A stretch of DNA of 64,000 nt from Pipra filicauda (GCF_003945595.2 NW_024105004.1:1-64000); one strand, 5' to 3'; positions 10,709 to 23,017 are shown, counted from the stretch's first letter. Notes: generated by a model from the sequence alone, not told the origin. Made by a program: numbers and translations.

Positions 10709-11947
10709 TGTCATGGTTTGAGATAGTCCCAAAATCCAATTCCCTAGCTCCATCCCCCCTCCCACATCTCAACCTAATGTGAGATGGGTTTTTTCAGACA
10801 AAACACACCAGACTCAAAGTGGGGGAAAGGGAATATATTACAATGACTATACAAATAAATACCATATCACATTATACACACGATCACAAACTATCTCTAC
10901 CATGACATATAGTATTTACAATGGATCAGATCTCTTCTCCCCTCCAAATAAAAGTCCAGGAGGGAAAGAAGGACAGATCCCTTCCAGTCCTTAAGCAGCA
11001 GCATCTTCTGAGGCAGCAGTCTGTCTGTCTTTTCCACATGCAGCAGCTGATAGCTGGCTTTCTGCCAGCACTCACATGGGAGGTATCCAAACTCTCCCTC
11101 GGCCCCCTTGACACAGGCAAAGGGGTCTTCCGTGGGCTTCGTAACCCCAGACAAGGTCGTTTCACCACGTCATATCACGAGACACAGGGGGGTCTTCGTG
11201 ACGGTCTGGTATCTCTTGCAGGGCCTCTGTGCCCTGTCTCTCAGGCTGCCACCGTGGCAGCAGTGCAAGGGGGGAGCCAAGGTCAACTCCCCCTGCATTC
11301 CATCTGGCTGTCCCAGTCCAGCTCCAGGATGCTCTTTTGAGCTTCTTAGCTCCTCTCTCTCCAGTGCTGCATGTCTAAAACTTTTCTCCTTAATAGGAGT
11401 CTATGTCCCTCTTCTCCAAGAGGGTCTCCAAGGGAGTTTTGGGGAATCTGGTACAGTCTTACCCCAAACTCTGTCTCTCAGTTGCTGGCTCTCTTTCTCC
11501 TCCCTTTCCAGGAGTCTTCTCTGCGGTGCTGCATGTTGTTTCTGCTGCTCCTCTGGTTCAGGTCCTTATCTCTGGCTCTCTGCCACCGTTTCTCTGGTCA
11601 GCGTCGGCTGCTGCTCTGCGTCCATGGAGAAAACATCTCCCGGCATAACTACAGGCACCTAGCCCAGCTTTATGCTGTTCCAGGTCCCTGCAGCCCCCCA
11701 GCCAAGGGCTGGGAGGCCCCAGAGGGCCCAAGGGGCTTAGAGCCCCTTCCTCGTGGCTCTACAACATGGCCACCTCTCCTACAACAACCCAAACTACAAC
11801 TCATCTCTTCCGGTCTGGTTGTGATATGTTTACATTTTTGCAGGAGCGCCCATTGGGCAGAACTTCAAAACTTCCAAGGGTTTCCACCCCTTGGGGTCTA
11901 CCACTTTTCTTTAGCCTCTGGGGGAAAACAAAGTCCAAACCACTACA
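10709..11947 (-). mobile_element. 1239-bp solo LTR (arm A)
   Basis: Bounded by inverted termini: TGTCATGGTTTG at 10709 and CAAACCACTACA ending at 11947, so it reads TGTAGTGGTTTG...CAAACCATGACA on the minus strand. No internal retroviral coding sequence is present. The mirror copy at 33584-34822 is exactly the same length, which shows that it was in place before the arms duplicated. I find no convincing target-site duplication. Short open frames inside are not genes. Confidence 0.6.
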
Positions 11948-12956
11948 CTATGACTCAGTGCCGTCATCATTCTGCCAAGGATATCCTGAGGAACCCGTCT
12001 GTCACCGCAGTGTCAGGTGATAGCCCTGACCCAAAGGGGACAGGGGGAGGTGCAGAACAACTGTCCATAAGTGTCCCTTGGCTCAGGGGATATGCAGGGC
12101 AGCAGGGATCTGTGCTGGTCCCCTTTCCTCCTTTCCCCTTCCAGGTGACACTGGCCAAGGCCCCAGCACCTGCTGCCACGAGCTGTACACAGCTCCCCTG
12201 ATGTTCAAGGTCTGACAAGCTTAATAAAACAGCTCCCACCGGAGGTTTGGTCTGATCCCCCTGATCTGAGGGGAAACCGTGTCTATGGGGGAGGAAGGCA
12301 TGCTTTCTGCCCCTCATTTTTGTACCTCATCAAAACCACTTCAAGATTTGGACAAAAATCAAAGGATAAGCGACCAAGAAGGCTCCTGACAGCCTTAAAC
12401 AAAGCAGATGTTGGGTCCTGATTGCTCCCTTTGGGCTAGAATAGTCCCATTCCCTGTCAGAAAACTGCCTGAAGCCAGACACAGTCCCATGGAGAGCTCA
12501 GCCCTGCACTTGGCCACTGGAGCTGTTCTACAGCTCACGCCGCCTGACAGGGTGGCAACAGAGCCCCTCTGCTCCCTGTAGCTCAAAGCTAGTGGGCTCT
12601 GGGCACAAAGGGGTGAGGCCAGGAATGGGCGGGGGAATCCAGAGCAAGGGGCTACGGGGATGGTGTCGCTACTCTGAAGGGGACCTTCCATGGGCAGTCA
12701 ACGGTATTTATTTCGGAGCGGGCCGTAGGGGTGCGTGGGGAGAGCTCTCGACTCTGCAGTTCCTCACGTGTCTGACAGGGCGTCTTGGGAGGCACTGGAG
12801 TTCCCCCAGCTGCTCCAGATCCATAGCACTGAGATTTCCTTCTTTCCTTCCCTTCTTCCCTCCCCAGGGTCTCCTGTGGTGTTCTTCTGGCATTGGGTGT
12901 AGCAGGAGCCACCCCCAGGGCTCTGCATGGGGCAGGCTGGGTTGTGGCAGTCTAAA
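11948..12956. other. Low-copy sequence without recognisable gene (arm A)
   Basis: Mixed-composition sequence. One TTAATAAAACAG (about 12220) gives a possible poly(A) signal. Open frames up to about 125 codons have no recognisable domain and are kept in the other arm only because the arms are nearly identical. Confidence 0.4.
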
Positions 12957-13450
12957 AATGTGTAATTAATAAGGAAATTGTAGATTTTGCATAGAAGTTG
13001 TTGTATTGTATTGTACTGTGCGTATGTTCTGTCCTTTCATTGGTTGATACTTGACGCAGTACCGTATAGGGTTATGTTCAGCCCCCATCTCCTAGGATTG
13101 GTTGTAATTTGCATGCTCCGCCTAAACCCCATCTTCTGTTCCAGTGCCTTCCTTACCCACGTTATTTAAGGCTGGAGCCATTTTGCGCAGTGCTTTCTGT
13201 GCCCTTTTGTTCCTCCCTTTAAGCAGTTCAGTTGCCCCGCTACTTTTATAACAAAATCGCCTTCCCAGCTGCACCCAGAAAAGTTGGGGAGGTCTTTATT
13301 CAAGCGCTGACCTCCGCACTGGGTGGTACCTGCTGCTCCTCAGGTGATTGGACAGAGCCATTCGTTGGTGTGAGTTTGGCATTCCCCACCCAAACTGCTA
13401 CAGGAGTGCCAAGCTATTGTGAGGAATGGGGAGTTGTTACGAAGACTTGA
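12957..13450 (+). mobile_element. Possible LTR/promoter-like segment (arm A)
   Basis: Starts near TGTGTAATTAATAAGG, has CCAAT-type elements (CATTGGTTG, GATTGGTTG), a TTATTTAAGG TATA-like box near 13160 and TTATAACAAAATCGCC near 13245, an order seen in avian LTRs. Mirror copy at 32081-32575. No terminal repeat was confirmed. Confidence 0.3.
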
Positions 13451-16400
13451 CCGGAGCCCTGCTTAGAGGGGCTGGGAGAGGTCCTGGCCAGTGCAGAGGG
13501 GCCCCGAGCAGGAGATGAAATCTCTTGCAGAGAGGCGCCACTTGCCACAACAGCAAACGGGGAAATCTTCCTCTCCCTTCAGGTCAGAGGTAGAAGTGGA
13601 TGTGATCAGTGGTGTTCAAGCCCCCTGCAATGTGGAGGTGGAGATCCAAACAACCTATAAACAGACTGGCTCGAGCAAGGAAAGGCTGGGATGCTGTGAC
13701 AATTATTGTGGCATGGTACTAAGGCAGGCCTGGTAAATCCAGATCAGATGCTCTGGCACCTCTGTTAGGAGGCAAAGTCATCCCAAGGGCTGGAGGCTTC
13801 TGCGCGGATGATGTCAGGAGGGGCTGCACTCACTGGTGTCTCTGAAGGTGTGAATCTCTCTGTGATTCTCCTGGTTCTTGTGCCATTTCCCAAACAACAT
13901 GGGCAGGAGGAGGGCTTTGCTGTCGCTTGTGGGAGAAACCTGCCTCTGGCTTTAGAGTGTTTTGAGAAAGTCCAGGTCAGACCTGCTTCATTTTCTAATG
14001 AGGGAAGTTGTCTTCCTCCATAGGCTGAAAAGGCCAGGAGCAAGTTACCATGTGTGTACATTCACATACTTTCCTTTTGCTGTGCACAGGGGCTTTGGTC
14101 CCGTGGAAATGCATGGGGCAGAGGACAGGGGACCTTGGGATCAGGTGGCAATCTTGGCTACTGGAAGGTTTCAGGATTCTTGTCTGCAAGCTGCAGTTGA
14201 GTGCGTCGTATCACTACTGAACCAGAGATGCTCACCTGCCGCTCCCATCAAGTGGACTTGCTTTTGGGGGTCTTGTATTTCTTTCTTATTGTCTTTCACG
14301 AATCCAGGGAAGAATGTGTGCGATTTTCTGGTTCTTCCCCTCACCTAATCCCCTAGCTGCTTTTTGGAAGGCCTCTTGCAGAAGCTGATACTGAAGCAGT
14401 GCTTTCAGGGTTACCCAGGGACTCTGAGAAACTGGAGGGGGAGAGATCACAGATTCAGTGCTGCCTGTGGTCAGGGACTAACGGAATGGCAAGCAGCTGG
14501 CTCACTGGAGAGAGATATCCCATTTCTAGCTAAATGAAGCTAAATCTCTTATCCACAAACTTCTGATTCAAGTCCAGGCAGTTCTGTCTAGACTGGCCAA
14601 TGGGGCTGATGATGCCTGAGACCAAATCTTCCTTCCTGGGGCATTTCAAAAGAGCCAGCCATACTGAAATCAGGAGCTTTTCTACATGTGCTTGATGAGC
14701 TCAGCTGCCTCAACATCTGTAAGTTTTCTTTTTTTCAGACCCCACTGACGATGTGCATGGTGACCTCCTGGGATCCCATGGCAAAATGAACCTTCTTTGC
14801 ACCTGCGAGTGTAGCATCTTCCCCTTGCACTCCCTTCCTGGAGCAGTAGGTGCTGGCACAGCAGCCATTCATCTCCAAGGAGTCCCCAGGGTTGTGAGGG
14901 GGGATGAAGCTAGGTGGACAGCAGATCGCAGTCAGAGGCCATGGAACAGGTTGGACATGAGCTTGGGGAGACCAAGTGAAGTTCATCCCATATTAAAAGC
15001 CTCTATGGCCCATGAGGAGACAGCGAATCTCCCTCTGGAGAGCCTAGGTCAGGAATATACCCGCATCCATCATCGTAACGTCTCTGCATCTTGTTTGCAG
15101 ACAAACCTCCTGTTAAAACTGCCGGAGCTTCCAAGCTGACTGCAGGCAGCAGTTGTAGAGCCCACGGCACCAGCTCATAGGGCAGCAAGGAGTGCCTTTC
15201 AGATGCTGTCTCTCTCCCTTGTAGATGTCTTTGTGCTGCCCCAGTCTTTCTGATCTGCCTCATCCTTGACTTCTCCACCCTGCTCCCTGCCATTGCTTGA
15301 GAAGGAGTTATCTGCAATGCCTTTGGGCACCGGGAGCCCAGAGACTGAAGCTTTCCAGCAAGAGCCCCAGGCCTGTCCAGCAGCTGTAAATTTCCCTTGG
15401 AAGAGCACTCTCATCTTTCAGCCCAGTGTTTATTTAGCCCCCTTGTCTATGTTGTACAATGGGGCTGCTTCAGAGAGCCCCTGTGGTCCTTCCACCTCTC
15501 TCTGCCTGGCCTGGCTGTCCTCAGGGCATCTTGCCAAGCTCTCATGCGGTGCTGCTGACCCCTGGGCTGGTGTCATCTATCTTTTCTAGAAGATGATTTT
15601 TTTCAGCAAACGCCCTGTGGAGGACAGCAAAGCTGCAGAGATGAGCCCACATGTCAAGAGAGAGCCTGGCTGTCCCAAGAGCTGGTGCTGATGGGGGCCA
15701 AAACTGCCCCTGGTCTCCCCCCATCCCAGTCAGCAGTAGGATATCAGGATTGAACTGTGAAGTTTGTTAACTCCTCGGCAGCATCCCTGTGGGGTGGGGA
15801 AGACAGGGCAGGGGAGCGGCTGGATGGTGAGAGAAGGGCTTCCAGGTGTTCTGGAGGAGATGTGGGCCATGTGCTGCTGCAGCCCAGCCTTCCTGGGTGC
15901 ACTTCAGGAAAAGTGTTCTAAGAAAGACCTTCACTCAAAGCAATGGCCTTGGGTTTTCTGGCTGCTTTTCCCAGAGGAAGCAGCATGTCAGCAAAGGAAT
16001 CAAAGCTCAGGGGATTTCCAGTGAGAAGGACACTGGGCGGAGTTGGGTATGTATTCTTCCATCCCATAAAATGAGAAAAAATGGGCCGGAGTGAGAGGTG
16101 AGGGATTTCCAAAGTCTGCTCATCTCTGATGTCTCCCCTTCCTGGCCTGGAGGGATCCAGTGCCTCCGGTGCAGAGCCGAAAGCTGTGCTGCAGATCCTG
16201 AAGGTGATTGTCCTGCTTCTGGTCAGGGCAGTGTTAATTTGGGCAGTATCCAGGAGGGGGCACAGCCAGGACATAGAGGTTATTCCTCATTTTGTCAAGG
16301 ATGGGGGAAGGGGTCTCTTCCAGGTTGTGTGCGTGGTGGCAAAGTTGGGCACCAACTGGTGAGCAATCATGTGTGAGTCATTTGCCTCCCTTGGACACTC

Positions 16401-16635
16401 TGTTATTAGTATTGTTTCTGTTACTGTTCTGTTGCTGTACTGTTTTCTTATTTCATTGCCGTTTCCAGTAAGTTGTTCTTATCTCAGCCTGCCATCTTTA
16501 CCTTTTGTGCCTCCAATTCTCCCGTCCAGCCTGCCTCCGGATGGAGGGGGAGTGGGAAGGAAAGGAGGAGTGGGAAGTGAGCGAGTGGCGCACGGTCTGC
16601 ATGGTTTCAGTGAGAACACTAAATTATGGAACACC
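13451..16635. other. 3.2-kb stretch without recognisable gene (arm A)
   Basis: Non-repetitive sequence of ordinary composition, mirrored at 28876-32080. Short open frames (60-128 codons) occur on both strands. Some flanks look splice-like (CCCTTCAG|GTCAGAGG at about 13578), but I cannot name any protein. It may hold diverged exons of an unknown gene, or intergenic DNA carried along in the duplication. The two arms differ here by only two short indels (18 and 13 bases by coordinate offset). Confidence 0.4.
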
Positions 16636-16986
16636 CGTCTTAAACACATCATCGTGGCTGGGCTTCTCGAACGAAGATTTAAGAAGGCTCCATCCACATT
16701 TGTTACAAGCACGCTGGTGGCTTAGGAGGCCAATGCGAGATAGACATATCCGATTGCAAAAGGCACAGCAGAAAGACTCCCTAGGTGGTATATTCTGCAA
16801 GACATGATTCTTTCTCCCTTGTCTTTTCTCCTCGAGAGGGATTCTGCGTGCGTTCTCAACGGAAACAGCACAGCAGCGTTAGAGATGGTGTGTCTCCAGG
16901 CCTCCCGATTGGAGGCCAGAGTAGACCAGTTATGTTGATTGATATGGCCGAGGCTGAGATGTTTGTAGCTATAATTGTCTACAACG
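16636..16986 (-). mobile_element. LINE 3' tail with C-terminal zinc motif (arm A)
   Basis: On the minus strand the sequence translates in pieces to the C-terminal end of a non-LTR retrotransposon protein. First comes a region matching the end of the reverse transcriptase at 27785-27863 (LASNEEAW-type context), then a Cys/His motif CNRICLSRIGLLSHQRAC at about 16700-16755. The SRIGL-x-SHxRxC pattern is typical of LINE proteins of this kind. It is interrupted by stops. Mirror copy at 28515-28875. Confidence 0.6.
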
Positions 16987-16994
16987 TGGAATAA

Positions 16995-17240
16995 ATAATT
17001 CTGATTACAGTACTTTAGTATTTCTTATTTTATTATTTTAATAATATTTCTTATAACATTACTATCTATTGCTGAATATATATAACATGTAATAATGTAT
17101 TATAAAGTATTACTTCTCTCTATATTTCTATATTATATTTCTAAATATATTTCTATATTTCTATATATACTTCTCTCTCTACATATTCTATATTTCCATA
17201 TATATATTTCTAATAATATTTCTATATTATTATAACTCTC
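16995..17240. repeat. AT-rich TATATTTC low-complexity block, copy 1
   Basis: Tandem variants of TATATTTCTATATTTC. A second, longer copy is at 17575-17945 and inverted copies are at 27868-27950 and 28255-28500. Each copy lies next to a duplicate of the USP C-terminal sequence. Confidence 0.85.
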
Positions 17241-17254
17241 ATCTTCTTAGCTAA

Positions 17255-17462
17255 ATCATTCACTCAGGTCTGAGAAGGCGTGTCGAAAACAAGGATGCCT
17301 TGGCTAATAAACGCAGTGCTAGTCCTCCGTTCTGCTTGAGCCAGGGCCATAATCCAACGCCATCATTGCCAGAGTGCCCTGAATGCTTGTCTGACGTGAA
17401 TCTCTGGGGCGTGGAAACCCTCCTCTTCTTCTCTGAAGGGCGGTAGTCTGTGTACTGCACAA
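17255..17462 (-). pseudogene. Duplicated C-terminal tail of the USP gene, copy near palindrome boundary
   Basis: Encodes the last 66 residues of the ubiquitin protease at 17965-23017 (starts [15 protein letters not shown], ends [12 protein letters not shown]), with one Arg-to-Gly difference (KQNGG for KQNGR). Only the tail and the AT-rich 3' flank are present, with no catalytic exons. It forms a tandem duplication with the AT block, next to the real last exon. Confidence 0.75.
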
Positions 17463-17574
17463 TCTCTGCTTAATATTTGCTTTCTTAGCTTTAATATAAT
17501 TGCTTCAACACTGCTTCCAAATACTGCACTATGTTTCTAGCTATAATTATCTACAACGTGGAATAAATAACTCT

Positions 17575-17945
17575 GCTTAAAGTATTTTAGTATTTACTAT
17601 TTTATTATTTTAATAATATTTATTATACTATTACTATCTATTGCTGAAGATATATAACATGTAATAATGTATTATAAAATATTACTTCTATATTATATTT
17701 CTATATATATTTCTATATTTCTATATATGTTTCTATGTATATATATTCTGTATTTCTATATATATTTCTATATTTCTATATTATATTTCTCTATATATTT
17801 CTATATTTCTCTATATATTTCTATATTTCTCTATATATTTCTCTCTATATATTCTATATTTCTATATATATTTCTATATATATATTCTATATTTCTATAT
17901 ATATGTCTATATTTCTAATGATATTTCTATATTATTGTAACTATC
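17575..17945. repeat. AT-rich TATATTTC low-complexity block, copy 2
   Basis: Longer form of the block at 16995-17240 with repeated CTATATATTTCTATATTTCT. It lies directly 3' of the USP stop codon, so it would form the AT-rich 3' UTR or downstream flank of that gene. Arm A stops matching arm A' within it, near 17633. Confidence 0.85.
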
Positions 17946-17964
17946 ATCTACTTAGCTAAATCAT

Positions 17965-20900
17965 TCACTCAGGTCTGAGAAGGCGTGTCGAAAACAAGGA
18001 TGCCTTGGCTAATAAACGCAGTGCTAGTCTTCCGTTCTGCTTGAGCCAGGGCCATAATCCAACGCCATCATTGCCAGAGTGCCCTGAATGCTTGTCTGAC
18101 GTGAATCTCTGGGGCGTGGAAACCCTCCTCTTCTTCTCTGAAGGGCGGTAGTCTGTGTGCTGCACAACCTGGCTGTGGCAATCATAGCCCCGCCCTGTTG
18201 ATCTTCTCTGCTCTCTCTGCCTCTGTCGGGTTTGCTCCCGAGCAGCCCGGAGCATGAGAGCCTGCTTGGAGCTGGCTTTGGAGGGCCCTGGAACTGCAGG
18301 ATTCACTAAGACTTGCTCACAACGTGGAGGACTTGTTCTCTCCCTCTTTCTCTTCCGCAGTGAGCGGTCATAGTCTGTGTACTGCACAAAGCGGCTGCCA
18401 AGGTTGTAAGTTCCCCGCACAGATCTGCTTGGCTCCCTCTGCCTCAGCAAGGTTTGCTCCTGAGCAGCCCTGGCAGCGGGAGCCCACCTGCAGATCCTCT
18501 TGGAAGGCCTTGCAGCTGTGCTATCCCTAGGACCACGGTCACCACTTGGAGGACCAGTTCTTCTCTCTGAAGCGTCGTCATAGTCTGTGGTGTCCCCAGA
18601 GCAGCTGCGCAGATCCCTGCCCCACAGAGGGAATCTGCTCCGGGACCGNNNNNNNNNNNNNNNNNNNNNNNNNNNNNNNNNNNNNNNNNNNNNNNNNNNN
18701 NNNNNNNNNNNNNNNNNNNNNNNNNAGCAGTGGGGAACCCCTACAAGTTCTGGGACAGGACAGGTTGGGGCCTCCAAAAGGCTCTTTTGGAGGGCTACTA
18801 AGACCAAAAGGCCAGAGGCGCACCAAAGGGATGGATCCAGGTGGGATGCTTGGAGAGGGAGCAGCGTTGTGGCTGTGAAGAAAGGTGCGGTGTGTGAGGG
18901 GCAAAAGAGAAATGCTGAGATCCCAGAAAGAAATCCACTATTCCTCTGATGCCCTGACCCGTGACCCCAAAGTTACCTTAGTCCTACCAGTCAGACCCTG
19001 TGGTCCAACAGAGCCCGCCTGCTTGCTGCTGGCCACACACTGACTGAGGAAGGAAGGGGCATGTGATGGTGCCAGTGAGGAAGAAGGCCTTTCTCCAATT
19101 CTCAGATCAGAGCATCTGGAGAAAAACAAAAGAGTGATCTCAGTTTAGAGCTGTTGTTGCAACCTCCTCTGGGGTTCAGTCATTTTCTCAGAGAGGTTTC
19201 TATGACAGAGAGAAGACTTAACCAAGGACACTAATGGGAAACTCAGCTAGGGTCTTCCCACCAAGTTTGCCTCTGTCCCAATAAAAACCTCATCTCTATA
19301 CCTCCCACAGCCTCCATTTCATAAATTCACAGATTTGTTTGGGTTGCAAGGGACCTTTAACTTTATCTTGTTCCACCCCGCTGTGGTGGGCAGGAACACC
19401 CTCCACTATTCCAAGGTTTCTCCAAGCCCTGTCCAACCTGGCCTTGAACACTTCCAGGGATGGGGCACCCACAGATGCTGTGGCAACCTGTGCCAGTGTC
19501 TCAGCACCCTTACAGCAAAGAATTCCTTCCCAATATCTAATGGAAACCTGCCCTCTGTTAGCTGGAAACTGATAGCCTTCATCCTGTCCCTACATTCCCT
19601 GACAAATGGTGCCTCCCCATCTTTCCTGGAGGTCCTCTTTAAGTCCTCTTATCTACAAGAGTCAACATCAGAGACCAGGCAAGTAGCAGATTACATCCGG
19701 GCCGCAGCATGAAGCCCAGTAAAGGACAGACACGGAGTAGTTCAGATTTGACAGCACTGAATGATGCAGGTAGTAATTTCATTTGATGAGAAAAACACTC
19801 AGGAAGGTGAGAAGCACAAGTGCAAATGAGGAAAAGGAAATGTATTCTGAAGATATTTGAATCCTGGTTATTACCTGGCATAGAACAGCAGGTAGGCTTG
19901 CTGCCTGAGAACTGTGTCAATGGAACGCAGCTGCACAGATTCATCGTCCATCCGGTACCACAATCCATTGCTGGCCTGTAAAAAAAAGGCAAGGATCTCT
20001 CCATGGTTTCTCTCCAAAAACACGGGTAGGAAACTGCCAAACCGAGAGCATGTCAAAACAAATGCAGTCCAGCCACTAAGGAGGCCTTCTGCCCCAAAAC
20101 TTTGGCTGTCAGTAACACTGACAGGAAAGTTTGTCTTCCCCAGCACACATTTTTCCCCATTGGGAAGGAAGTTGCTCTTTTACCTTTGTGTAGCAGAAAT
20201 AGTGTCCTCCATGACAGCTGACACCACTGTGCACCAGGACAGCATATAAGGAGTAGAGGAGTGGTTCTCCATCTGCCTGAGACATGTATGGGCGAAGATC
20301 CAAGTACTCCGGATACTCTACAACCTATGGAGAGACCAAGAGGGCTCAGAAATGACCCTGGTCTGTGACATGAAATAGCCTACCAAGTGCAGGGGCCAGT
20401 CCAGGTGTATCAATACATCTCGGGGGCTCATGGGCACTTGGTTTTCCATAAAGCAACATAAAAGCGTTTGGGTGGCAGGAAACCCTTCTCAGTCAAAGCA
20501 GCCCTATCAGAGCACAGTGCTTGCCTGTCTTCCCACAGGAACTTTCCACTCCCCAGAAGGGACCACAAAAAACCCAACACAAGCAGCTTGTGACAAGCAT
20601 ACTGCTTTAGGAAATCTGCTTCTTGAAGAGAAAGCTGCACACCAATAGTGTACACACCTTGCTGATCTTCCCAGCAGTGAAGCAGTCAAACCTCTTCAGA
20701 CACACAGTGAGAACCTTGGGTGCACAGTGGACAGTGAACCTCTTAGTGGCGGCAACATTCTTCTCACACCTTGAAACCAAGCACAGAGCACAGCGCTGAA
20801 ATGCACCCTATCTTCCACCAAGGCAGTCAGACAACCTTTCTAGTCTCGTGCATCCTTATGCTATTTTAAGGCAATTCGCTGCCATATTTAAAACAAACAA

Positions 20901-23017
20901 ACAAACAAAGAAAGAAACAAACAAAGAAAAAACCCCAACCCCCCTCCCCCAAAAAACCAGACAAACAAAACTGTGTCTCATCAGTGTGCAGTAAACTTCC
21001 ATGAGAAGATGACTTCTGCTCAATGACTTGTAGCCCCCTCCCACAGAGTCTAGTGTTAATATGTTGTTAGGAATCATCTTACTTGCTACATTGAAAGCAG
21101 TTTTCACCATCCAGGTGCTCAGGTGTTACAAAGTCCTCCAGAGCTGCAGGGAGGGATGAGGCTGCCTGGAGAATTGAGAAATCGGTGCACTGAGCTACAG
21201 CAAATGCCCTGGCCCAAACATTTTCCAGGAGCTGACAAGAAAACCCCTGTAGCTGATGCTGAGGAGACCCGCCATGAATCTGCAAACTGTATCCAGAAGG
21301 AGCCAGAAAGAGAGTGTGGTGCTGAACATTTCCCCTGTCCCAGAGGTTCTCAGGGGCAATCAAGAGCTCCCTCTCTCTCTCACCTGCCATTGAGCTACTG
21401 ATGTTATTATGTAGGGTCATCAGTAGTGAAAACAATCCAACCCATCAGCCTGGAAGCCAGACAGGTGTTGAAGGAGGGCAAAGGAAAGAAGGATGAGGAT
21501 ATGTCAAGGGTGCAGAGCGCATAATGGGTGCTTGTCCAGCTTCAAGCCAGCACCTACAGAGAGACCAGTGCCATGGCCTCTGCAGGAGGACAACATCCGT
21601 TCCCCTTCCCATCCACGACCAAGACCTCTGGTGTTCACAGTCTATGCTTTCAGGACAAATGGGTTGACTCTGAAAAGCCTTGCCATGTCTTGAAGCACAA
21701 CTGCAAAACCTCTTACTTTGATATCCAAGGGGACATCCAGGAAGGCCTCATAGGAATCAGAAATGGCTTTGCAGCTGAAGCAGATGACTGGAAGGAAAAA
21801 TCAAAATGCCGAGCAATGGTGAGCTGAACGATGGTCCTGCTTTGTGCTCATTGTACCTGTCCTGCTAGTCCCAGGGCCAGCTGTTGGGCACAGGCAGACA
21901 GAAGGGCACAGGCAGTGCCAAGGAGAGCAGTAGTTGTAGAAACATACCTCTGGATCTCAGAAAGCCTCCAAATATTTGATGGACAATGGTAGTAGATTGA
22001 GATGATATGTCCAAGCTGGAAACAAGTAGTAAGACAGAGCATTACTTCCTCCAAGCCCCGGCTGTAGGTTTTCCTTGATGAGGCCACATCAAGGAGTCCA
22101 AAGGGCTCAGAACTTTGTAAAGGTAACTTGCTTGTGCTTACTCATTGCTTGCACCCAGACAAGCTCTCTGCATGGCATTGACAGTACAGCATAAGAAGTC
22201 ATGGGCATCTTCCTCCCTGCCAAGCTGAAAATGTTCTCCTATGACTAAGAAACAGGAAGTTAGTAGTTGTCTCCTACAGGAAGGGAAGAAAACCTGTCAA
22301 AGAACCTGAAATCACATACATCTGAAACCCCTGAGAACAGCCAAAGGCAGGATGGCACTGACTGAGGAACGCAGGACCTTGTTAACATGCGGTTCCATGA
22401 TGCACATCATGCAGAAGCCTTGTTGGCGACCTGAGGAGGGAGGGAGAGAAGGTCCTCTGGTTAGCAAAATATCCCTAGTGGTGGAATACTCCTCTTCTTC
22501 CACTCCCACTCCAGTGCAATATGCCACTCCTCCCAGTGTTTCAACAAGCACGGCACGTTTTAGTGCATAGAAAATGTTCTTCAGAGGAATGCTAAACTGA
22601 GGTTTTAACTTGCAGGAATAGAGACCCAGAGCTAGAAAGATGTGCCTTCATGAAGAATAAGACAGCAGGACAGGACAGGTGGCTCCTGAGTGTACAAAGA
22701 ACACAAGTTCTGGGGCTGACAAAGGGCTGCTTTTCTCCTAAATCAAATTTCAGGTTCTGGGAATCCTTGGGATTTGATTAACAGATTCACAGGGAGATGT
22801 CCCTAAGAGTACTCACAGGCCTGGCTGTGCTCCCGGGAGAGCAGATAGTTGGCCAGCGGCGGGGTGTATGTCAGGCATTGCAGGACAGCATTAAGGAAGC
22901 ATGTGTTGCCCACATTGCGGAGTCCTGCTCCAGCACTCTGTCTTTGCTGCCAGACCATGCAAATCTTCTCGGGGGGAAAGAGGATCCTTTGTGGCGGAGT
23001 CATTCCCTGGGCAATGA
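17965..23017 (-). CDS. USP36/USP42-type ubiquitin carboxyl-terminal hydrolase
   Basis: Cysteine protease that would remove ubiquitin from proteins. I can place these exons on the minus strand: 23017-22817 ([17 protein letters not shown], then Cys box [18 protein letters not shown]), 22430-22320, 22244-22142 ([10 protein letters not shown]), 22015-21948 (IFGGFLRSR), 21787-21717 ([17 protein letters not shown]), 21165-21083 ([13 protein letters not shown]), 20769-20658 ([16 protein letters not shown]), 20324-20184 (His box [10 protein letters not shown]), 19975-19875 ([12 protein letters not shown]), 19115-18977, and a last exon ending at stop 17967-17965. All ten upstream junctions have GT/AG ends and keep frame, with catalytic Cys and His and the two zinc CxxC pairs intact. 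The order matches USP42/USP36. The last exon is basic and internally repeated, and its start is unresolved because of the N gap. An upstream exon with the start codon was not found; MTPPQ is an in-frame fallback. Probably functional. Confidence 0.85.
17968..18620 (-). repeat. Internal repeats in the USP C-terminal exon
   Basis: The tail has three related units. Each has a TDY motif followed by a basic stretch ([40 protein letters not shown]). Two units continue with a PSK...[13 protein letters not shown] or [13 protein letters not shown] segment. Unit length is about 69 residues. The assembly gap follows immediately, which suggests further, collapsed units. Confidence 0.6.
18649..18725. other. 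Assembly gap (77 N)
   Basis: Run of 77 undetermined bases inside the last USP exon. True length is unknown, so the reading frame across it cannot be judged. The sequence upstream of the gap (18726-18890) is open in more than one frame. Confidence 0.99.
19315..19660 (-). mobile_element. CR1 retroposon 3' end
   Basis: Matches the characteristic reverse complement of an avian CR1 3' region: AAATTCACAGATTTGTTTGG, then TTGCAAGGGACCTTTAA, CCAACCTGGCCTTGAACACT, TTCCAGGGATGGGGCA and GCAACCTGTGCCAGTGTCTC. 5'-truncated as usual and lying in the USP intron between exons 19875-19975 and 18977-19115. Divergence looks moderate, so it is an old insertion. Confidence 0.85.
20889..20930. repeat. (AAAC)n microsatellite in USP intron
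   Basis: AAACAAACAAACAAAC with AAAG interruptions. Intronic, no further structure. Confidence 0.8.

Noticed and set aside
10897..11662. Open frames of 80-184 codons inside the 1239-bp LTR
   Set aside because: They lie wholly within a solo LTR, have no viral or cellular domain, and are conserved only because the arms are recent copies.
17667..17918. Tyr/Ile/Phe-rich frames that look like membrane proteins
   Set aside because: Direct translation of the TATATTTC low-complexity block.
19335..19712. 125-codon frame in the USP intron
   Set aside because: It is the CR1 3' end read in the antisense direction.
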